Source: an uncultured Dorea sp. (lineage in GTDB: Bacteria; Bacillota; Clostridia; Lachnospirales; Lachnospiraceae). From it: DNA of 11,920 nucleotides. Shown here one piece after another: positions 1 to 6,053 of this stretch. The stretch's first letter is position 1. The number at the start of each line of letters is the position of its first letter. The DNA lies in assembly GCA_910584575.1 (NCBI GenBank), contig CAJUBG010000078.1:1-11920 (forward strand). The letters are read 5' to 3'. The position numbers and the translations under genes were made by a program. The notes beneath the pieces are model-generated. The model had not been told where the DNA came from. It saw nothing but the letters and a program-made list of their open reading frames with translations, and made no database searches.

Positions 1-37
1 TTTCTGTTTGGAATTTTCCATGTCTAACTTGTACTAA

Positions 38-901
38 TTATATTCTAACACCAAAGAAGGTCTTCATGCCTCTATTCTGGCATGTGAAGAATTTGAAAAA
101 TTTCTTTTACATCCCGATTGGTATGGCGCATATTTTTACGGAAGCAAATCTGGAACGCAGATTAAAAAATGGAAAAAACGATATCATCAAGATTGTACAC
201 TTTTTAGTGGAAAGTATTCGCAGACATTTTTCGACTTTTGTATAAATAATGATATTGCAACACCTTGCCGAGAGGGAATTCACATTTCAAATGATTTGGC
301 GTTTGTATATATGAGTATTCTTGCAGATATTATTTCTAAGCGACACGAATATGAAATGATTACCGATGTTCAGAAATATTCTCAGTACTTAATTAACAGG
401 GATTTGACAGTTTCCAGAGAGAATCAAAAGAGAATTAAGGCAGCCCAAAACAATATTGAGTTTTCATTGCCTGCTAACTTAAATCACATTCCTCTTAAAC
501 AGTTTGTGCAATTAAGAAAAATGCGTAGTTTCAATACCGCACGAAAAGCTTACATGTCGCAAATTGAACAGCTGATTGCACATCAAGAAAGCGGTGAATT
601 TTTTTCATTAGAAGATCTTTTATCATATAAAAAAGATCTCATTAAAATTGGCCAACAATCTTTTGCATTTACAGCTTCAGCAATAGTGAGCTACTTTAGT
701 TTTTATTCGCTTTTCACTGACCAACAAAATGCGATTGTTCCGGCGGCGGCCTCTGCTGTTATGGATGGTATTACAGTTAGCGATGCGTGTTCCGGTCTTC
801 CTCAATATGTAAATAGTATCAAAGAAAAGTACTTGGCAAGAAAATATGTGGCATCGCTCGAAAACATCAATAGGCCTGTTCATAAAAGGTGGCGGAGATA
901 A
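38..901 (+). pseudogene. Start-less open frame, weakly DUF6236-like; probably 5'-damaged gene
   Basis: The frame is open from 38 to the TAA at 899-901 (about 287 codons), but no ATG, GTG or TTG with a ribosome binding site opens it. An in-frame TAA lies at 35-37, just after an in-frame ATG at 20-22. The first usable start codons are TTG 296 and ATG 311, neither with a Shine-Dalgarno sequence, and coding-like sequence clearly precedes them (for example WYGAYFYGSKSGTQIKKWKK from about 119). The segment around 200-370 (GKYSQTFFDF, then FVYMSILADIISK and MITDV) and the later IPLKQFVQLRKMRSFNTARK recall DUF6236-type proteins, whose function is unknown. This match is from memory and is uncertain. 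The frame ends directly against the recombinase start. It is either a gene broken by the stop at 35 or one lacking its 5' part. Confidence 0.45.
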
Positions 902-1341
902 ATGAAAGGTGCGATTTACGCCCGCCATTCTTCCGATAACCAACGAGAAGAAAGTATTAAGGGACAGTGGCGGGAAAATCACACTGAATATTATGAACCA
1001 CTTGTTGAAAAACCGCCGCTATATGGGGGAATATAGCTATCGTGATGTAGTCAAGGAGGACGGTATTCCAACGATTGTCCCGAAAGAATTATTAAAACGG
1101 TACAGGAGCATCTGACGAAAATGAAAATACTCCCGCCCGACACAAAACAGAGAACGATTATTTGATGACAACAAAGCCAGTTTGCGGAAAATGCGGCTCT
1201 TTCATGGTAGAGGAAAGCGGCACAAGCCACACGATAAAAGTATACCGCTATTATCGTTGCGTAAATACCAAGAAAAAGAAACTCTGCGACAAGAAAGCGG
1301 TCGAGAAAGCCTGGATTGAAAATTTATTTGTCAACTTGTAA
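902..1341 (+). pseudogene. Large serine recombinase remnant (internal deletion, two frameshifts, 3' truncation)
   Basis: The ATG at 902 follows GGAG at 894-897 and opens with the resolvase N-terminus MKGAIYARHSSDNQREESI, including the Y-A-R-x-S motif that carries the catalytic serine (S10 or S11). After about 25 codons the sequence jumps to the C-terminal recombinase region in another frame (GGKITLNIMNHLLKNRRYMG, from about 978), so most of the catalytic and DNA-binding part is deleted. A one-base loss near 1100 and a second in the A-run near 1120 shift the frame again. The rest (about 1123-1341) encodes the zinc beta-ribbon, with CGKCG and RCVNTKKKKLC, and ends at WIENLFVNL-stop without the usual coiled-coil tail. 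Such recombinases integrate transposons and phages and are usually over 500 residues; this copy cannot be functional. Confidence 0.88.
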
Positions 1342-1354
1342 AAATCATGAACTT

Positions 1355-2713
1355 TTATGTTCCTGCCTTCTCCCCAAACATCCTCCTAAGCGTCATCACA
1401 GCCACAGCCGCCAAAATCACCTCTGTCGCAAACTGTGCATAGGCCATTCCATAGAGGGGAAGCATCCTGTTCAACACATAAATCGCCGGAATCTCCATAA
1501 CAATTTTCCTGAGGATTGCAAAGACAAACGCCTTTTTCCCCATTCCCACGGCCTGAAATACGCCGACTGCCAGAAAATCCATATTCAGAAACGGCAATGC
1601 CAGACATAACCCCCTGAGGAATCTGGTGCCATAACCAATTATTTCCTCATTCTGGATAAACATCCCCATAAAGAAATCCGCACCAACAAAAAAGCAGACC
1701 ACAATCAAGCCAAGCACCCCTACCGTAATCTTTGCCGAAAAAACTACCGTCTGCTTCATCCTTCTGCGATTGTTGGAAGCATAGTTATAACTGACTAACG
1801 GCATAATTCCCTGGGATACTCCAAGCGCTACATACATGGGTACCATGTCAATCTTCTGTGCGATTCCCATCGCCGCAACTGCCGCTGAACCGTAGGACGC
1901 TGTGAAATTATTCAGCACGGTCATCCCCACCACATTCAAAAGATTCTGAATGGAAGCCGGTACGCCGACCCCGCAGATTTCCTTTACTATATCTTTTGTC
2001 ATCCGAAACATCCTGATATCCACACATACGTAAGTCTTTCCCCGCCGTACATATAACAGTCCAAAGAAATACAGACATGCGGCACAGTTTGACAGGAATG
2101 TAGCAAAGCCGGCGCCTGCCGCCCCCATATTCAAGCCTTGCGGCAGTATGAAAATCGGGTCAAGCACAATATTCAAAACACATCCACTCATAGTGCCAAT
2201 GCTTGCATGGACTGTACTCCCCTCAGAACGCACCATATAAGCCATGACTACATTCAAGATGGCAGGCATTGCGCCGTATGCAACCGTCCATTTCATATAT
2301 TCCGCAGTAGCGCCCAACGTATCCGCATCTGTTCCAAGCAGCGCAAGCAGCGGATTTCTCGCAGCCAGATAAATCATGGAGAACAAAAAGCTTAAGAACA
2401 CTGTACAGTAGAAGCCAAATGAAGACGCCCTGCGGACAGTATCATATTCTTTTCTGCCAAGAGCACGGCTCATCATACTGGAGGTTCCAATGCCAAATAG
2501 GTTATTAATTGCGTTAAACGCAAGCAAAACCGGCGCTGAAAGCGTTACAGCCGCATTTTCCACCGGATTATTGAGCATACCCACGAAATACGTGTCCGCC
2601 AGATTATAGATTACCATTACCAGGGAACTAATCATCGTAGGTATTGCCATAGAAGCCACCGCTTTCGGCACCCCCGCTTTTTCAAACAGATATAATTTTT
2701 TATCTTCTATCAT
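1355..2713 (-). CDS. MATE family efflux transporter, third gene of the sufCB-like operon
   Basis: This 452-residue protein has the usual MATE length and about twelve hydrophobic segments in two related halves. MATE proteins export cationic compounds in exchange for Na+ or H+ across the cytoplasmic membrane. The N-terminus (AIPTMISSLVMVIYNLADTY, then VGMLNN) is the classic MATE opening, as is FGIGTSSMMSRALGRKEYD around residues 73-92. The ATG at 2711-2713 is preceded by a purine-rich GAAAGAAGAA but no strong Shine-Dalgarno sequence. It starts 24 nt after the sufB-like gene ends, on the same strand, so it is probably cotranscribed with sufC-sufB. The substrate cannot be read from sequence. No clear terminator follows: the gene ends 13 nt from the convergent recombinase remnant. 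It is not a close relative of the second MATE protein at 6037-7347. Confidence 0.93.
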   Translation of the reverse strand: MIEDKKLYLFEKAGVPKAVASMAIPTMISSLVMVIYNLADTYFVGMLNNPVENAAVTLSAPVLLAFNAINNLFGIGTSSMMSRALGRKEYDTVRRASSFGFYCTVFLSFLFSMIYLAARNPLLALLGTDADTLGATAEYMKWTVAYGAMPAILNVVMAYMVRSEGSTVHASIGTMSGCVLNIVLDPIFILPQGLNMGAAGAGFATFLSNCAACLYFFGLLYVRRGKTYVCVDIRMFRMTKDIVKEICGVGVPASIQNLLNVVGMTVLNNFTASYGSAAVAAMGIAQKIDMVPMYVALGVSQGIMPLVSYNYASNNRRRMKQTVVFSAKITVGVLGLIVVCFFVGADFFMGMFIQNEEIIGYGTRFLRGLCLALPFLNMDFLAVGVFQAVGMGKKAFVFAILRKIVMEIPAIYVLNRMLPLYGMAYAQFATEVILAAVAVMTLRRMFGEKAGT

Positions 2714-2737
2714 TCACATTCTTCTTTCACGAAACTT

Positions 2738-3667
2738 CTAGTTCAGGAAATTATCAATAATAACCCCTTCCGCTTCTTCCTCTGTCATCCCCAATGTCCG
2801 CAGCTTCACTAACTGCTCGTCATTGATTCTCCCTATCGCCGCCTCGTGGATGATCGCCGCGTCCAGATGCCTTGCATTAATCTCCGGAATAGAACTGACC
2901 TCGGCATGGTCCATAATAATAGAATCACACTGTACATGGGCGTGGCACCCTGCATTTCCCACAGCCTTGGGGTGGAACACCTGTCGGGAATGGCCCTTGG
3001 CAACCGACCTGGATATAATCTGCGCAGAACTGCCCTCCCCATTCATCTGGACCTCCATATTAGACTCTGCGGTCTGATTATCATGGGTCATTAATTTCTC
3101 CACCACGTACAGCTTAGAATTGCGTCCCATCTCTACGTCCGTCTCGCGAAGGGTGGAATCTACCCCCTTAATCTGAGCCGTATCCAGAGTAAACACCGCA
3201 TCCTCCTTAAGATAAATCCTCGTGACCGGATTCAGGACCTTGCCGCCGGTACCCTCGCCTTCCCCGTAATGTTTTTCTTCATAGCGCACATTCGCGCCCT
3301 TTCCAACATGAAAGGAATGGATTCCGTCATGGCGGCTCTCATTACAACCGCTGTTATGAATTCCGCATCCGGCAACAATGGTCACATCCGCGCCCTCGGC
3401 AATATAAAAATCATTATAAACCACATCCTTCATTCCGGAGGCATCTACCACCACCGGAATATGCACCTGTTCTCCCTTCGTCCCGCCGTCTATGAAAATG
3501 TCGATGCCCTGTTTATCCTCCTTCTTCTTAATCTTAATGTGCTCGCTGTCACCATGGCAGAGCGCAATACCGTTATGCCGCAGGTTAAAAGCGCCCTTCT
3601 GCTCAAAACCAGCGCCGTCAATCTGCCGCAGAATCTTTTCTGTAATCTTATCCAACAATTCTCCCAT
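2738..3667 (-). CDS. SufB/SufD-family Fe-S cluster assembly protein, short (SmsB-like) form
   Basis: The 309-residue product matches the SufBD core, a beta-helix scaffold that with the ATPase SufC builds Fe-S clusters in the cytosol. It lacks the long N-terminal region of classical SufB (near 480 residues). The C-terminal signature is clear: HVQCDSIIM with Cys247, at the position of the scaffold cysteine of E. coli SufB, then PEIN (261-264), IHEAAIGRINDEQL (273-286, with the conserved Glu) and MTEEEAEGVI. Residues 101-120 are rich in Cys and His (C101, H104, C108, H113, H117, H120). The ATG at 3665-3667 has a good AGGAAGGAG ribosome binding site. It lies 16 nt behind the sufC-like gene. No SufS, SufU or SufE gene is nearby. 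Length and pairing fit the minimal SmsCB system proposed as an ancestral SUF form; the exact role here is inferred. Confidence 0.87.
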   Translation of the reverse strand: MGELLDKITEKILRQIDGAGFEQKGAFNLRHNGIALCHGDSEHIKIKKKEDKQGIDIFIDGGTKGEQVHIPVVVDASGMKDVVYNDFYIAEGADVTIVAGCGIHNSGCNESRHDGIHSFHVGKGANVRYEEKHYGEGEGTGGKVLNPVTRIYLKEDAVFTLDTAQIKGVDSTLRETDVEMGRNSKLYVVEKLMTHDNQTAESNMEVQMNGEGSSAQIISRSVAKGHSRQVFHPKAVGNAGCHAHVQCDSIIMDHAEVSSIPEINARHLDAAIIHEAAIGRINDEQLVKLRTLGMTEEEAEGVIIDNFLN

Positions 3668-3683
3668 TCTTTCCCACTCCTTC

Positions 3684-4406
3684 CTATTCCCGATTCATGC
3701 AGGTACAGCTATTGTCCTGATTAAGTAATCTGGGTAGAATCTCATCCCTTGAGCCAACCGCCCCAATGGTTCCATTCTCAATCACCATGATTCTATCAGC
3801 CATCTGTATAATCCGTTCCTGATGGGAAATCAAAATCAAACTCTCCGCCTTCTTGCTGTGAATCTTCTCAAACTCCTGAATCAACATAGAAAAACTCCAC
3901 AGATCAATCCCCGCCTCCGGCTCGTCAAAGATACAGAGCTTGTGCGGCTTTGCCAATACCGTGGCAATCTCAAGCCGTTTCATTTCTCCTCCGGAAAGCG
4001 TTGCGTCCACTTCACGTCTCACATATTCCTGGGCGCAAAGCCCCACGCGGCTTAAAAGCCCGCAGCACTCCGATTCCTTCAGTTCACGCCCTGCGGCCAG
4101 GGATAACAGCCTGATTACCGTCATACCCTTGAATCTTGGAGGCTGCTGAAATGCATAACCGATTCCTGCATTTGCCCTGTGGTTAATATCATAACCTGTG
4201 ATATCCTCCCCGTCTAATATAATCTGCCCCTCGTCTGCATTCTCGATTCCCATCAGCACCTTGGCAAGCGTAGACTTCCCGCCGCCGTTGGGTCCTGTGA
4301 TAACGAGCATCTCCCCGTCGTCCACATGGAAGCTGATATTCTTAACAATACTTCTCTCTATACCATTTTCATTCACCTTGAATGTCAGATTCTTCACTTC
4401 AAGCAT
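3684..4406 (-). CDS. SufC-like ABC ATPase of a minimal Fe-S assembly pair
   Basis: This 240-residue ABC ATPase has Walker A GPNGGGKST (38-46), Q-loop FQQPPRFKG (86-94), signature LSGGE (137-141), Walker B CIFDEPEAGID (158-168, catalytic E162) and switch His195. FQQPP and the length are typical of SufC, the soluble ATPase that drives the SufB/SufD scaffold. Walker B reads DEPEAGID rather than the DEIDSGLD of E. coli SufC, fitting a divergent branch. I start it at the ATG 4404-4406 (MLEVKNLTF), which has AAGGAG nine bases upstream. An in-frame ATG at 4443-4445 would add 13 residues but has no ribosome binding site and sits only about a dozen bases from the likely transcription start. The C-terminus ends in an unusual CTC tail (C234, C236). 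It is the first gene of the operon with the sufB-like and MATE genes. Confidence 0.9.
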   Translation of the reverse strand: MLEVKNLTFKVNENGIERSIVKNISFHVDDGEMLVITGPNGGGKSTLAKVLMGIENADEGQIILDGEDITGYDINHRANAGIGYAFQQPPRFKGMTVIRLLSLAAGRELKESECCGLLSRVGLCAQEYVRREVDATLSGGEMKRLEIATVLAKPHKLCIFDEPEAGIDLWSFSMLIQEFEKIHSKKAESLILISHQERIIQMADRIMVIENGTIGAVGSRDEILPRLLNQDNSCTCMNRE

Positions 4407-4463
4407 ATCTGCACTCTCCTTTTCTCTCATCACAAAAAATCTCATAAGAATCTTGCCTGGAAT

Positions 4464-4492
4464 ATTATACTACAACGCCCGTAATCTTAAAA
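4464..4492 (-). promoter_or_regulatory. Possible promoter of the sufC-sufB-MATE operon
   Basis: Read on the minus strand there is a perfect TATAAT (4464-4469). TTTTAA lies 17 bases upstream (4487-4492) and is a poor -35. Transcription would start near 4457, leaving a leader of about 50 nt to the ATG at 4406. No operator or riboswitch is evident in the leader. Confidence 0.4.
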
Positions 4493-4559
4493 GTTATTTT
4501 ATAGTTCTTTTATAATCTAAAGAAAACCTTATATCTTCGTGAACATTCTGTGATATCTC

Positions 4560-4588
4560 TTGAGAAATTGAATAAAACATATTACAAT
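4560..4588 (+). promoter_or_regulatory. Promoter of the four-helix membrane protein gene
   Basis: TTGAGA (4560-4565) and TACAAT (4583-4588) are separated by 17 bases, each one mismatch from the sigma-70/SigA consensus. The predicted start near 4595 leaves a leader of about 21 nt with AAGGAGG at 4601-4607, which fixes the ATG at 4616 and argues against an in-frame ATG at 4550 upstream of the promoter. Confidence 0.6.
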
Positions 4589-4615
4589 AAGAAACGTTTT
4601 AAGGAGGGATTTTAT

Positions 4616-5326
4616 ATGAGTGTAAATAAAGCCAACGACATTTTTGACGACGATTTTGAGGTCATTTACCAGGAGGATTATTCCGACCTCCTGCGTGATA
4701 CGGCGGATGATGATGAAGATGACGATTACGAGGATGTTCTGTCCACCCTGTCAGAATTGGATGAAAATAGGAATAATAAGGGAAAAAACAGGAAGAAAAG
4801 ACGGCATAAAGCGCCGAATCTGGTTTCCCCTGCCGCCAAAACCGTAAAAACCGGAGGCAAGATCGTTTATAAGGCCGTAAACCTGCTGCTTCGCACAGCC
4901 ACGCTTATCCTGACTGCCATAATCTTTTATGTGTTGGCAGAGAATTTCTGGAAGCATCACGGCGCCTACGGCGACGTATTCCGCGCATTTATCGAAAAGA
5001 ATTATGTGCTTGCAGCATACACCGGAATCGCCCTGTTCCTGCTGTTGTTTGAATTCTTCGCTTTCCTGATGATATTGACGTCGAGCAAAAAAAGCGATCA
5101 CAAGGACCAATTGCTGGACACGGGGAGAGGACTGTTTTCATTTATCTTTATCTATGCAGGCGCCTTCCTTTCCTATCTGCTTAGCGGGCTGATACCGGCT
5201 TCTCCGGCTTTTCTTCAGGGAGTACAGGGGGCGCTTAATGTCTATGGCTCGATACATACCACTTTGCTGCCCCTGTGTATCGCCGGTATGATAAGCTGCC
5301 TAATCCGCAAGTTTTTGGTGCGGTAA
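4616..5326 (+). CDS. Membrane protein of unknown function, acidic/basic N-terminus and four predicted helices
   Basis: I do not recognise a family. The 236-residue protein starts at ATG 4616 behind AAGGAGG. Residues 10-51 are strongly acidic, with a D/E run at 31-40 (DDDEDDDYED). A basic stretch follows (about 55-66, including RKKRRHK), then a linker. Hydrophobic segments lie at about 88-108, 131-155, 171-192 and 211-231, so it is probably a four-helix inner-membrane protein. There is no signal peptide, and the positively charged stretch before the first helix favours a cytosolic N-terminus. It is transcribed divergently from the sufC-sufB-MATE operon across a 209-nt shared intergenic region. 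No enzymatic motif is visible. A link with Fe-S assembly or export rests only on position. Confidence 0.75.
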   Translation: MSVNKANDIFDDDFEVIYQEDYSDLLRDTADDDEDDDYEDVLSTLSELDENRNNKGKNRKKRRHKAPNLVSPAAKTVKTGGKIVYKAVNLLLRTATLILTAIIFYVLAENFWKHHGAYGDVFRAFIEKNYVLAAYTGIALFLLLFEFFAFLMILTSSKKSDHKDQLLDTGRGLFSFIFIYAGAFLSYLLSGLIPASPAFLQGVQGALNVYGSIHTTLLPLCIAGMISCLIRKFLVR

Positions 5327-5339
5327 TGGATGTATTTTG

Positions 5340-5459
5340 ATGCGTAACCAACAAATTTACACGGATTATCTTGCCGGAAACAAAACCTCCGAATTAGCCT
5401 GCAAATATTATCTGTCAAAAAAGAGCATACAGCGTATTCTAAGAAAAATGAATGAGTAA
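5340..5459 (+). CDS. 39-residue helix-turn-helix protein or fragment (CD3324/Mor-like)
   Basis: An ATG at 5340 opens a 39-codon frame ending at TAA 5457-5459. Residues 15-37 (KTSELACKYYLSKKSIQRIL plus RKM) read as one helix-turn-helix of the kind ending small CD3324/Mor-type DNA-binding proteins, which are normally about 80-110 residues. The beginning RNQQIYTDYLAG also matches the segment before that motif. The N-terminal half is missing: the frame meets a stop at 5301-5303 and no homologous sequence appears before 5340. There is no ribosome binding site. It lies 13 nt after the membrane protein gene and just ahead of a strong terminator. It is most simply a decayed regulator; a translated micro-protein coupled to the upstream gene is possible. 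The family call is from memory. Confidence 0.45.
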   Translation: MRNQQIYTDYLAGNKTSELACKYYLSKKSIQRILRKMNE

Positions 5460-5463
5460 GAAA

Positions 5464-5498
5464 ATGAGCTGATACTTGGTATTGGCTCATATTTTTTT
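5464..5498 (+). terminator. Intrinsic terminator after the membrane protein and HTH fragment
   Basis: ATGAGC (5464-5469) pairs with GCTCAT (5485-5490), and the inner bases extend the stem to 12 pairs including two G-U pairs around a three-base loop. A run of seven T (5492-5498) follows. It separates the upstream genes from the marR promoter. Confidence 0.88.
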
Positions 5499-5511
5499 AG
5501 AAAATTATACA

Positions 5512-5541
5512 TTGACAAATAGTCCGGTTATGGACTATAAT
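5512..5541 (+). promoter_or_regulatory. Promoter of the marR-MATE operon
   Basis: A perfect TTGACA (5512-5517) and a perfect TATAAT (5536-5541) are 18 bases apart. Transcription should start near 5548. Two gapped palindromes overlap this promoter, so an intrinsically strong promoter is probably held by repression. Confidence 0.85.
5519..5538. promoter_or_regulatory. Probable MarR operator 1 (between -35 and -10)
   Basis: ATAGTCC (5519-5525) and GGACTAT (5532-5538) are exact inverted repeats separated by GGTTAT. The element fills the spacer and overlaps the -10 box, so a bound dimer would block RNA polymerase. Assignment to the adjacent MarR protein is inferred from position and from the matching second copy at 5547-5564. 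Confidence 0.65.
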
Positions 5542-5546
5542 ATAAA

Positions 5547-5564
5547 TAGTACAGAACCGTACTA
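5547..5564. promoter_or_regulatory. Probable MarR operator 2 (at the transcription start)
   Basis: TAGTAC (5547-5552) and GTACTA (5559-5564) are exact inverted repeats around AGAACC. The arm design and the six-base gap match operator 1, giving a shared TAGTMC-N6-GKACTA. The two centres are 27 bp apart, and this copy covers the predicted start. Confidence 0.6.
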
Positions 5565-5585
5565 ATATTTTTAAGGAGGTCAGCT

Positions 5586-6053
5586 ATGATTAACAACGCC
5601 GCTTTTATAGAACAGTTAAACAAATACTATGCCATATGGCAGGAGTATAACTATGTGTACGAAGAATGGGCGAAAGCGCATGGGCTGTCAGTCAACAGCC
5701 TGTTAGTGTTATGTGCAATTCACGATGGCGGGGACGACTGCACACAGAAAAAAATCAGCCAGAGGTGGATGATACCGAAGCAGACAATCAACATGGTTTT
5801 CAAAGATTTTGAGCGCAGAGGATTTGTGAAGCAGTTCCCTATGCCGGAGGATAAACGAAACAAAGTTATCCAATTTACAAAAGAAGGAAAAGAATATGCA
5901 GATACTATTATTTCCGAATTACGAAAAGTGGAACTGTTTGCAGTAGAGGAAATAGGTATAGAACGTATGAAACAGTTAAATGAAAATATGGCTCTATTTG
6001 TAGAACTTTTCAGCAAGGCAGGAGGTAGAAAAAATAATGAAGCAAACTCATGA
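5586..6053 (+). CDS. MarR-family transcriptional repressor of the adjacent MATE gene
   Basis: The 155-residue protein has the MarR layout: an N-terminal dimerisation helix (about 5-30), a winged helix-turn-helix with recognition region TQKKISQRWMIPKQTINMVF (53-72), a wing with the MarR hallmark DKR (89-91, in MPEDKRNKVI), and a C-terminal helical dimer arm. MarR dimers bind palindromic operators and leave them when a ligand, often a drug or phenolic compound, is bound. The ATG at 5586 has a full AAGGAGGT. The stop at 6051-6053 lies 17 nt inside the MATE gene, so the two are cotranscribed and probably translationally coupled. The two palindromes in its promoter make self-repression likely. The set-up parallels mepR-mepA of Staphylococcus aureus, but orthology is not claimed. 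Confidence 0.92.
   Translation: MINNAAFIEQLNKYYAIWQEYNYVYEEWAKAHGLSVNSLLVLCAIHDGGDDCTQKKISQRWMIPKQTINMVFKDFERRGFVKQFPMPEDKRNKVIQFTKEGKEYADTIISELRKVELFAVEEIGIERMKQLNENMALFVELFSKAGGRKNNEANS

Noticed and set aside
3..242. Open frame in the third frame across 3-242 with no stop
   Set aside because: It competes with the frame 38-901, which is much longer and has family-like sequence. The third-frame translation shows no recognisable motif and has no good start.
1342..1354. Terminator for the MATE gene of the sufC-sufB operon
   Set aside because: The short gap and the sequence beyond it hold no convincing stem followed by a T-run.
4511..4516. TATAAT on the plus strand upstream of the membrane protein gene
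   Set aside because: No acceptable -35 lies 16-18 bases upstream. The TTGAGA/TACAAT pair at 4560-4588 is better placed for the ribosome binding site.
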